DNA from: Polyodon spathula
Lineage: Eukaryota; Chordata; Actinopteri; Acipenseriformes; Polyodontidae
DNA: 64,000 bases
Assembly: GCF_017654505.1 (NCBI RefSeq)
Contig: NC_054537.1
Location: 73,385,618-73,449,617 of the forward strand
Direction of reading: 5' to 3'
In this document: piece by piece, positions 50,922 to 61,555 of the stretch
Numbering within the stretch: the stretch's first letter is position 1
Layout: every line of letters begins with the position of its first letter
Translations under genes and position numbers: made by a program
The notes under the pieces: generated by a model
Databases searched by the model: none
Seen by the model: only the letters and a program-made list of their open reading frames with translations
What the model was told of the DNA's origin: nothing

Positions 50922-51321
50922 CTTGACTCAGCCAGGGGTGAAATTACAAGCATTGATGCAGAAGGAGTATCTATTTTAACATTAGGAAGATAGATTGCAT
51001 TTACAATTAGGCATGCTTAAATATTTTCACAAAACAATCACGAAACTTTAAATCTGCAGTGTCCAGTGCAAAAACAAATAAAAACCACATTTGTAAAAGA
51101 AAAACGCTCAAATAAAAAAAGGTGCTACATTTAAAAAATATAGTAAACACATAAAAATTCAATCCACTAAAATAAATGGTTTTACATAATCTCTGCAAGT
51201 AAGAAATTGCAGTGCCCAGCGTGAAAGTACAACATAAAATAATAAATTAGCACCCACTACAGCATTAAAATGTTCAATACAAAAAAATGTTGCGCAAATG
51301 TTAAAGATCGTCAACAGACAG

Positions 51322-51376
51322 GTATATCTATATATATCTAATATATATATATATATATATATACTGTTATGGTATA

Positions 51377-51459
<83 letters not shown>
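51322..51459. repeat. Interrupted (AT)n microsatellite
   Basis: Two AT tracts separated by CTGTTATGGTATAG; the second has about 40 units. Confidence 0.95.
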
Positions 51460-51461
<2 letters not shown>

Positions 51462-53407
51462 ACGCTTTTAAATAGACTTGTTATCTGAACCCAAATAACT
51501 GGACCCTGTCATTCAATGCACAGAGCAACTACTTCTAGACAGTTTTTTTTCTATTCATGTGAGCCATGATATTTCTCCTCAGGCATTATTTGTGCATGGT
51601 TATAAAAAAACAGATTTTAATGGTAAAAATCTGACTTTCAGCTGAAAGTTGGGGTGGGGTGATTGTTCTAACAGGGGTGTTGACTCGGCAGAATCTGGTA
51701 ATAGAAATCACAATTCATATTTGGAATTACCAAAGCTGTTTGGCAATTTGAGGCAAAATGACTGCCATAATCCAGTCTACTTATGGCATTTCCTTTAGCA
51801 TCTTGTAGTACTGCTTAACAATGAATTAGGCCTACATTATCACTAATTGGCCATAGCAACATAATGGCTTTTATTACTTTTTGAAAATGAACGAATATCC
51901 GAACGAATATTTAAATTGTGCGTGAATACCCGAACATGATAATCCTCTGTTCATCCCAGCATTAATAGATAAGCTTAGTTGTGTTTTATTAAACTCATAG
52001 TAGAACCAGGCATAGATCAAACTGTTCCATCCCTAATATTCATTAAATAAAAGTTACTCATTAAATAAAGAACTCTGCTGTGTAAGAACATTTTCTTAGA
52101 GTTAGTCTATATTTTTTAAATCCATTATAACAAAATATTTTCAAGTTTTATTTCATAACAACCACGAGAATATCTCTTCTTTTATGGCTTGTTACTGTTA
52201 CCAAAGTTTTACTAGAAGAAAACTGAATGTTATAGTTACAGAATCAACAGGGCAATGCTGCGAAACGTTATATTCACTTTGAATGTTGCGAACCAAAAGA
52301 GATTGTGACTGTTAGGGAGTTATTTTCCCAATCATCATCGATATTCTCTTGCTAAATGGTTCCTGTTATGCAAAGTAAGTCACCCATCTGTGCTTTTTTA
52401 TCACTGTGCAGTCCAGGTAGTCATTAACAGAAGTAATTACATCTATAAATTTCTACTAACCCAAACAGTACAAAAACAATGAACTTCATCATTATTTACT
52501 AGCTAATGTTCAACATATAAAACTAGCTTGGCAAAGATGACCATTAAGCAAAACGATTTTATTTGTCCAGAGCAGTGGTAAACTCTGGCCCTCGAGATCT
52601 GATCCAGTCCAGGTTTTTTACTCCAAGGTTCTAATGTAGTTACTGAGTATCAATAATATCCGCCCTAACAGTTTACCCGCCATGATCACCCTCTTCAGCA
52701 ACATTAGTTTATTATTGAACAGAGAAGATTAGTTCAGATATTGTAGCAAAGTTTTCGTACACTGTGCTGTATGTGCTCCGTGCGCTGCCATTGCTGGTAG
52801 TGTCACGCCAAGCTGTTCAGTGTGTTGATATGTAAATAAATCCTGTTTGCCTGCGGGGCGTATCAACTTCAACCTCTGTCTCAATCTCCTGCCTGTCACT
52901 CAGCAGCGAATGCACGCACCCACACGGCAGACGTCTACTCTGTCACAAGCATTAATACCCTGTATCTTTCTAAACAAGGGATTCAGGGGAGCTCCCTTAT
53001 ACAAGCTGAATCTCACAACAATAACTGTGTGAATATAGTAATTGTTACAGCTGTATATAACGGTATTTAAAAGATGATTCATTCATCCAATTTTTTACAT
53101 ATCCACCCTTACTCTGGTCCCACCGCAGTTGGATATGCAGCGGATTACTGTATTACTGATCGATGGCACGGGTAAGCTTCTAACTTCCTTAGAATCTGAA
53201 AGTGTTACCAATAAATATGTCCTGTGTTCAGTACTATTGAATAAAACTTAAATAATCAATAGTACACTGAATTATTTATATTTTGTAATTTTTTTTTTTT
53301 TTATTGTGAAAAACTAGGATCCCTGGTTATAATTAATTAGAATTATCAAAAGCTTAAAACCCTCAAGTTACGACTCCATGGTGATGTTTTTAAACAGTGT
53401 CTAGTTC
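51460..53407. other. Unassigned intron sequence
   Basis: No gene confirmed. A GC-richer stretch at 52745-52950 with AATAAA near 52835 looks like the R-U5 part of an LTR or a transcript 3' end, but no matching start or target duplication was found. Confidence 0.35.
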
Positions 53408-53409
53408 TA

Positions 53410-54924
53410 CACGGAACAAAAACATGCAACAATTTCAAAGATTTTATTGAGTTACATTTCATATAAGAAAATCAGTCAATTGAAATAAATTCATTAGGCC
53501 CTAATCTATGGATTTCACATGACTAGGAATACAGATATGTATCTGTTGGTCACAGATACCTTAAAAAAAAAAAAAAAAAAAAAAAAGGTAGGGGCGTAGA
53601 TCAGAAAACCAGTCAGTATCTGGTGTGACCACCATTTGCAGCGTGAAACATCATGCAGCGTGAAACATCTCCTTCACATAGCATTGATCAGGCTGTTGAT
53701 TGTGGCCTGTGGAATGTTGTCCCACTCCTCTTCAATGGCTGTGCGAAGTTGCTGGATATTGGCAAGAACTGGAACACGCTGTCATACAAGTCGATCCAGA
53801 GCATCCCAAACATGCTCCATGGGCGACATGTCTGGTGAGTATGCAGGCCATGGAAGAACTGGGACATTTTCAGCTTCCAGGAAATGTGTACAGATCCTTG
53901 CGACATGGGGCCGTGCATTATCATGCTGAAACATGAGGTGATGGCGGCGGATGAATGGCATGACAATAGGCCTCAGGATCTCGTCACGGTATTTGTGCAT
54001 TTAAAATTGCCATCGATAAAATGCAATTGTGTTTGTTGTCCGTAGCTTATGCCTGCCCATACCATAACCCCACCATGAGGCACTCTGTTCACAACGTTGA
54101 CATGAGGAAACCACTTGCCCACAGGACGCCATACACGCTGTCTGCCATCTGCCCGGTACAGTTGAAACCGGGATTCATCCGTGAAGAGCACACTTCTCCA
54201 GCGTGCCAGTGGCCATCGAAGGCGAGCATTTGCCCACTGAAGTCGGTTACGACGCCGAACTGCAGTCAGCTCAAGACCCTGGTGAGGACAACGACCACGC
54301 AGATGAGCTTCCCCGAGACGGTTTCTGACAGTTTGTGCAGAAATTCTTCGGTTGTGCAAACCCACATTTCATCAGCTGTCCGGGTGGTTGGTCTCAGACG
54401 ATCCCGCAGGTGAAGAAGCCGGATGTGGAGGTCCTTGGCTGGCGTGGTTACACGTGGTCTGCGGTTGTGAGGCTGGTTGGACGTACTGCTAAAATCTCTA
54501 AAACAACGTTAGCGGCGGCTTATGGTAGAGAAAAGAACATTCAATTCTCTGGCAACAGCTCTGATGGACATTCCTGCAGTCAGAATGCCAATTGCACGCT
54601 CCCTCAAAACTTGAGACATCTGTGGCATTGTGTTGTGTGACAAAACTGCACATTTTAGAGTGGTCTTTTATTGTCCCCAGCACAAGGTGCACCTGTGTAA
54701 TGATCATGTTGTTTAATCAGCTTCTTGATATGCCACACCAGTCAGGTGAATGGATTATCTTGGCAATGGAGAAATGCTCGCTAACAGGAATGTAAACAAA
54801 ATTTGTGCACAAAATTTGAGAGAAATAAGCTTTTTGTGCGTATGGAAAATTTCTGGAATCTTATTTCAGCTCATGAAACATGGGACCAACACTTTACATG
54901 CTGCGTTTATATTTTTGTTCAGTG
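53410..54924 (-). mobile_element. Tc1-like transposon, near full length (1515 bp)
   Basis: Left end CACGGAACAAAAACATGCAA and right end (reverse complement CACTGAACAAAAATATAAAC) are each flanked by TA (53408-53409, 54925-54926). The subterminal sequence and coding region belong to a Tc1 family I know from salmonid and other fish genomes. A poly-A run (about 53562-53586) interrupts the left side. Confidence 0.9.
53613..54628 (-). pseudogene. Tc1 transposase pseudogene, catalytic codons retained
   Basis: The start is ATG at 54628. In order: helix-turn-helix MSQVLRERAIGILTAGMSI and RAVARELNV, then a stop after STISRR; second DNA-binding domain RRISAQTVRNRLGEAHLRG; the first catalytic Asp in LFTDESRFQLYRADG; HGGVMVWAGISYGQ; frameshift near 53990-54000; the second Asp in MFQHDNARPHVARI; catalytic Glu in YSPDMSPMEHVWDALDR; and the C-terminal EEEWDNIPQATINSLI. 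All three DDE-core acidic residues are still encoded, but the frame is broken at three or more places. A 17-bp tandem duplication (GCGTGAAACATCATGCA region, about 53640-53673) affects the last residues. Confidence 0.9.
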
Positions 54925-54926
54925 TA

Positions 54927-55021
54927 AATTTCACACATGAAACAATATACAATGTTTTCACATTAATACATTATTAAACATTTGCATTTTTTTTTTATTA
55001 TCGGCACATGTCACATTTTAG

Positions 55022-55023
<2 letters not shown>
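54927..55023. other. Short AT-rich spacer
   Basis: Nothing recognisable between the Tc1 and the next microsatellite. Confidence 0.4.

Positions 55024-55075
<52 letters not shown>
55024..55075. repeat. (TAA)17 microsatellite
   Basis: Pure TAA run. Confidence 0.96.
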
Positions 55076-55204
55076 TACTTTCCCCACACTGTGAAACTAC
55101 AATATTTATTAAGACAGAGTTTCATAAAGTTCATTTAAGAAAAACAAAACAACAAAAACATTTGGCTGAAATGATCAGCTGGACCCATTAAAAAAATATC
55201 AAGT

Positions 55205-55435
55205 AGCGTCAACAAATAATAAGCTTTATACATTTAAGCTTTATATAAGCTTATATTATATAAGCTTTATTTAAGCTTTAATAATAAGCTTTATACAATG
55301 TACTTAAAATGTACTTTATTATAATGGATAACTCAATTTAACCCCCAACCAAATGTTGGGGGTTAAATATTAACCAAATATTAAATATTAACCAATATTA
55401 ATATTAACAATATTAATATTCCTTAATACTTTTAA
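55205..55435. repeat. AAGCTT-rich and AATATT-rich low-complexity cluster
   Basis: AAGCTT occurs six times within 55218-55295, then a hairpin TAACCCCCAACC/TGTTGGGGGTTA (about 55338-55365), then reiterated TTAACCAATATTAA-type words. Probably locally generated by slippage and small inversions. Confidence 0.8.
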
Positions 55436-55449
55436 TACAGTAACATAAA

Positions 55450-56640
55450 TCAAGTGTTGCAACAAGACTTACTCGACTGACTCAGACAGTCCTCAGTAGG
55501 GATAACTGCATCTTCATACCTGGTCTTCTGTACAACTGCCTCACAAGCATGGGCCGCTAACTGAGCAAAGATCAAAACAAATCCCTCCTGAGCTGACATC
55601 ATGGCAAGCACATTTATGCCACGGTTTTACTGTATCTGGAGAATCTCATCAGATTCCAGAGCTGTTCCTTACAGTAAACATGCAAGTCTGTTTTCACCAC
55701 TTCACACAAGACTGCAAAATGATCATACAACATACAAGCTGTTCAGATGGAAATAGGGCTACAAGAATCAAGATGGTTCTGGAATTATGAAAAATGTATA
55801 GTGGAAGACATGCTTGTTCAACTCCTGACATCATCACAAAGTTAGAGGAAAAGCCTGCTGTTGGTCGGCCCAATTAAAATGACTTAACACCCAAAGCAAT
55901 AGTTATTTTAGCTGTCCCTGTCAGAGCCAGTGATAAGAGGAAAGGGCCTGGCACATTGTTTTGAACTTAGAGTGTTGTATAGGGCATTTGGCAAGCTAAG
56001 GCAACTGGAAAATATTTGTGGTCTTTTTATAAGGAAATGTAACTTTAACCTCACAGTAAATCCCAGAATGGCTCAAACTGCTTTACAATGGGTCTAAGTG
56101 GCTTCTTGCTTTTGCTCTTGGACAAAAAGCTCTGAAAATGAGTCATGCCTTTTTCAATGGTTTCATTATACATGAAGGTTATGTGTTGGCATTAACATCA
56201 TGTCAACACTAATGTGTGTGCTGGCAGCAGTTACTGTAAAATGTTAAATCTTTAATGTTATTATAGAAAAGTACAATTGTTTTTTTTTGCATTAGCTTTG
56301 AGCAAATTATGGAAATCAAATTATGTAGTGTTATACAGACAGAAGGTCTTAATACAAACTGATTGCAATCACAGTTTATGAGAAAGGAAGGCAGGCAAGA
56401 CAATATTGCAAATACTTAACAGTTCAAATGAATGACAGTAAGGACCATTACTGAAGAGGAGGCCTTTTCTCTAAAACGGGCTCTCAGGTTGACATGAAAA
56501 CATCAGTTTTACTTTGAAGAAACCTTGCATACTAAAAGTTACAAGAAGCCATGTAGGTCTTCGAAAACTTGATTACTTTTACCAGTAACATACATCTCCC
56601 TCCAAGGCTGCAAATTCAAAATTAGAGCGATCGGTGTGAC
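55450..56640. other. Unassigned intron sequence
   Basis: Contains the coding-like minus-strand frame 55450-55602 (see findings). Nothing else recognised. Confidence 0.35.
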
Positions 56641-56750
56641 AAAAAGTGCACTGTAATTATTGATATGTATATTTTTTTGTATACAACTGTAAGTCGCCCT
56701 AGGTAAGGGTGTCTGCTAAGAAATAAATAAATAAATAAATAAATAATAAT
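56640..56750 (+). mobile_element. LINE or SINE 3' tail with (AAAT)n end
   Basis: ACTGTAAGTCGCCCTAGG, TAAGGGTGTCTGCTAAG then (AAAT)n: the conserved 3' tail recognised by L2-type reverse transcriptases. Better preserved than the copy at 35395. The 5' extent is unclear. Confidence 0.75.
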
Positions 56751-56759
56751 AACCATGAT

Positions 56760-59171
56760 GTTTATCAGCAGTAGGCATATACAGATAAGTAGAATAAGAA
56801 ATGGCGACGAATAATTTAATGAAAACTGGATACATGGAATTTAAGACTTAGATGTTATTAGGTACGTTAATAAGGTGTTAGTGTCATGGTGTATTAAAAA
56901 TGACTGATTGATTTAAAGTGAGTTTTCAAAATACATGTACAAATTTAAATGTGACACGCCAATGGACAAATGTACACAAAGACAGATATCCCCAGAATTG
57001 AATACTATTAGATTTGAATACATGGTTTTGCAGATTTAAGGACACAAGGAGAGTACATATGTGCAACTACCTCGACCATAACCCGTAATCAAGGATTTCA
57101 TCCTTTGCTGGGGATAATAGAGTATTACTACAATTATCAAGAGCAACTGCCAACTCGTTATCTAAAGTAAAAAGAGGCATAACAGAAGCTGAAGTAAAAC
57201 AAAATCAGGAAGCTGAGTCATACAGATATTAGGCATAAAGCTCCCAGTGACTTGGTTGCAACCAGAGTAGATTTAAAGTACTGGAGGGAATTCACTAATT
57301 TACAAAAGTGCCATTAAAATCACTTTTAGGCAAGAGTTTTCCCAAAGCTAAGAAAACAAAGTGCAAATACAGAAACACGCACAATGAGCTCTCTTTACAA
57401 CACTTTAAAAAATGTTTTTTTCTTTAGTCTATTTTGATCAATAACATTGTTTGATATTTACGCATATGTTTTAGACGGTTGGTTTCTGATGGGATGCTGG
57501 CAATGTCAGGTATGTTTTAAAAGAATAAAAGTTCATTTGAAGGGCAGAATTAAAGAAAGAATCCGTGTTCTTGATGGATTTTGCATATTATCAGCTCTGG
57601 AGCTTTTTTTGTGCCGGAAGAGTACTCTGTATCCTTATTACCCATCTCTGTATTACAAAGCTTCCATACCACTTTCTGACTACATTTTAATATTTTATGA
57701 CTACCAGAAATCCTACATGCTACACAGAACGAAATCCCACACATATTATTTGATCCTCTGACCTTTTTTTATAATGAGGATGGTGTTCAAGCACAGTGAA
57801 AATGTAATAATCCCTGCACATCAAACACAGCAGTCTAAATCTAAATTGCACATGACATGGTCAGGCAGGAGTAATTGGGGGGTATATAGATATTACTCCA
57901 TTAATGCTTGAGCACTGAAGTTGCTTTGGTCCAATATCATGAGTGAAATCAACACAGCATTCCACTTTCTTTCATTGAGTATTTTTTTTTTTTTTTAATT
58001 AAGCAGCACAATGTATGGAAGAGGAAAGTATCTTTAAGCCTAAAACAAACTTATTCAGAGGAATTACATTCCCTTCAAAGTCCTATAATGTCCTAGCAAG
58101 AATGAGAATACATATCATAGGAAGCAAAGTTAAAGTTGTGGTGCCACATATGGTATTTATTGGTTTATTTTTTATTTTTTATTATAATAATTCTGTTACC
58201 CTCAGATTAGATCTATATGTGGTTTTTGTAAAATGCTATCATGGAATAAACACAAAAATATACAATCAGTTGACAGTACGGACACATTACAGAGAGACAC
58301 CAAATAATTAACAGTATGTTTTTTTGTCTGAAACTGAACCTGATTGTTGTACACTACAGTTTAAGACATCCCTAAATGGATTTTCAATAAAGACTGGAGT
58401 GTACTGCAAAGCAAACTCAAAATAAAGTTTAGATTAGATATAAAAGCCAGATTACATATTATTATTTTGGTAGCTCGGAGTACAATACATTACCTTTCCA
58501 CTTCAAATTGGGGTTCTATTCATGAACTATATATAGTTACTTATTACAATCCTTTATGAAAGGGTTAACAGACCCCATTTTATTAAATTTATTGAATTAA
58601 GGTTTATGACAGGCTTGAGTAAATTGTGACTGGCTTATCTGACTAGCTGAAAAAATACCACACCTTAGCTTTTTCAATTTAGATATGACAATACAATAAA
58701 AAATAGTGCAACACATGAATATTATGAATTATATTAAATATCTGTATTTGTGTCCGCATACATACTAGCAAGGTGTAAATCACTGATCTAAGGTTTTAGC
58801 TGGCCTGGTCTTTCTTTCAAAGTGGAAACTTAAATAAGATGTACTGTCTGAAATTCTTGTTAAATGTTTTAAAATCCACCTGGAATACAGAAGGAGTATA
58901 ACAACCAGTAACGTTTATTATCTATACATCGTCTGCCTCAAACCAAAAAGCATGTTAATCGGTATCATATGTACATCATTATCCACAGATTTAAATAAAA
59001 TACTGTATCTTTTTTTTTTTTTTAACCTTTGCTAAAAACGCAATTTTCTAGCTCATAGATATCGCATCCTAAAATATATTATAGAACATTTGTGTCATTA
59101 AAATCATGGAACAGGAAAGCGTTTTTTTTATTGTACATGTTATGTACATAGAGTTTCTGCAACAAAAAATA
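56760..59171. other. Unassigned intron sequence
   Basis: No gene or element structure seen; open frames at 57447-57761 and 58015-58311 have no recognisable domain. Confidence 0.4.
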
Positions 59172-59173
59172 TA

Positions 59174-60171
59174 CCGTATTACCTCGAATTAACACCGTCC
59201 TCAAATTAATGCCTCATTCAGATGTCAGCTTTTTAACAGATGCCGCCCTCGAATAAACGCCACTCTCAAAAAAGAAACATAAAGGTATTATTTTTCTATA
59301 CCTGCTCTGCTCAAAAAATAAAGAAACACGCAACTCTGGTGATGTGCATGACATGGCCCCGAAGAGACACACCTTAGTAAGCACATTTTATTTTATGGTA
59401 CAGCCCTGACAGGCAAACCAAGATGAACTACTTGTCATGCACAGAAGTCCTGAAGTTCATGTCCTTTTTTCCCCCCAGCAGAATTCAGTGCCAAAACAGC
59501 AGGGGATAAAACAAAGGCTGTCTGTTTACCTCGTCATCAGTTTGGATGGTGAAAACTTAAACTCAGAGGAACTTAAAGCTTTGCCGGTCACTAAGATATC
59601 TTATTGTAGGTGGTTTAGTTGTTTTGTTTTTTATTCGATTGGAATTTTACTCAGTCCTGTACAATTATATTTAAAAAAAAAATAAAACACTTGCTTACTA
59701 TCTATGAGAAGATTTAGTTTCGGTTTCTCTTACAAATAAAACAAAATTTAAAAAAAAATAACCGAGTAAGATATATTTTAGTTTTAACAGAAATCAAACC
59801 GATATTCAGGAGGTAATATTTTTTGTTAAGAAAAACAACTGCATCACACTCAACTACTGTTCTCTCTCCTCTTGTCCCACCCCATAGCAACCAATACACA
59901 CTCCTGATTCGCTGGTATGGTACTCCCCTGACCTCCCAACTAATAGGCTCTTGTTAACTGTCAGTAAATGTATACAAGCCCAAAAACGCAGAGAATGCTG
60001 CAGATCGGAGCCTCCCACAGAGTCACTTCTAAAATGCCTTAAATAACATAATAAAATATTGCAGCGTTTGTAAAGCACAGTATTATTAATAAAGGCCACC
60101 CTCGTATAATCACCGCAGTCATTTTGATCAATTTAAAATAAACGCTGCGGCACCAAATTGATGTGATACAG
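59174..60171. mobile_element. TA-flanked DNA transposon, non-autonomous (pogo/mariner-like)
   Basis: Left end CCGTATTACCTCGAATTAAC after TA (59172-59173). The right end, reversed, reads CTGTATCACATCAATTTGG after TA (60172-60173). AACGCC/GCGTTT words recur near both ends. No transposase recognised. Confidence 0.65.
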
Positions 60172-60173
60172 TA

Positions 60174-61326
60174 TATACATTTTTTTTTTCAGTTCTTACA
60201 CTGTATATTTCTCACCTGTCAGACAAAAAGGTATCGGATTAACCCTTGCCTGCAGTAACATCTGCGTCTATCAGCAGTAATCGGACTACATAAATGCTGC
60301 ATTTCAGGGAAATCATCTTTCGGTGCAAAATGAAGGTACAGTTATGCCAAAGATGCACAACACAAGACTAACCAATAGAATGTTAACAAATGCTGACAAA
60401 AGGCAAGAGTTAAAATGTTTGCAGAGTTGAAAAAAATATGCCAGTTCCAGCACTTACGACTTGACTTGGTGTTTACAAATACGACTGAAGGTGGCAGCTA
60501 AACAAAATATTAAAATAAAGAAATATTGTAAAATAAATGTGGAAACTACTACATTCCTATCTTACCAAATGAGTAACTGCCCTTTTAACCAATACACATT
60601 TCTATGCCAGCTTTGCTTCTACATGCACATGCTTCGATACAAGAAAAAGATAAGTTTTACTCCTTTTAGCTTGGGTTTCAGTCTTATATAAGTAAATATA
60701 GTCAGAAAACAAAGACAGAAATCATTTTAAAAAGCAGGCATCCTGGAAAATATGTACGCTGCCATGGTTGCACAATGATGGATTTAATTAAAAGGGCAGG
60801 AAGTTGAAGTACGGGAGAAATCTTGTTGGGTTTATTTGACAACCTGTTTCCATGGCACTCCACTTCCACCATAGCAACAGTTTCCTATTAATTTAGATCA
60901 CACCAGCAGCGCTGGCATCTGATTACTTGGACTAAAAAAAAACTGAAAATAAAAACCTTCCATTAGGACTGATCGCTGTAGAACAATTTTCTGCTTGTGT
61001 TAAACTTTAAGAAAAGGCACTAATGAACACACACACACAAAACTGAAGCATGAAAGGTACTTGAAGATCTAAAAGCTTTTTCTTACTTTAATGGTACACC
61101 TTTTTTTTTTTTATCTATCAGAAACTATGCTGGAAACTGACCCCTAGGTGTTGAAAGTTCAGCAATTTCATTAATTACATATTGAACTACAATGCAGCAA
61201 TGGAATGCCGTTAGAACAATACATTGTTTGCAAATGTACATATCAATTTATTAGTGGGTGTTTACAGAATAACTTCTTGTAAAATACAGAAACACAACCA
61301 ATACTAGAGTGTATCCATTTTGTTTT
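60174..61326. other. Unassigned intron sequence
   Basis: No gene or element structure seen. Confidence 0.4.
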
Positions 61327-61555
61327 TTTAGTTTTTTTAATTTAGTCATTGCCAATTATTTTTATTTTCTCCCAATTTGAAATGGGCAATTATTATATAG
61401 GCTCAGCTCACCACTACCACCCCTGCGCTGACTCAGGAGCGGTGAAGACAAACACACACTGTCGGAAGCGTGTGCCGTCAGGCAAGCCCGTAGGCGCCCG
61501 GCCAGACCACAGGGGTCGCTGGTGCACGGTGAGCTGAGGACACCCTGGCCGATCA
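61327..61555 (-). mobile_element. tRNA-derived SINE, 3' part, reverse orientation
   Basis: GCCCGGCCAGACCACAGGGG, CGCTGGTGCACGGTGAGC and GGACACCCTGG match the body of the reversed SINE at 7068-7306, continuing into the 3' region with TCTCCCAATTTGAAATGGGC. The tRNA-like head is missing, so it is 5'-truncated. Confidence 0.82.

Noticed and set aside
50738..50993. Poly-Gly and poly-Pro open frames
   Set aside because: Translations of the TG and G runs.
52306..52949. Possible second full LTR ending at TGTCACA near 52949
   Set aside because: TG...CA ends could be proposed, but the flanks do not match as a target duplication and the start is arbitrary.
54021..54413. 130-codon plus-strand open frame
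   Set aside because: Antisense shadow of the Tc1 transposase pseudogene at 53613-54628.
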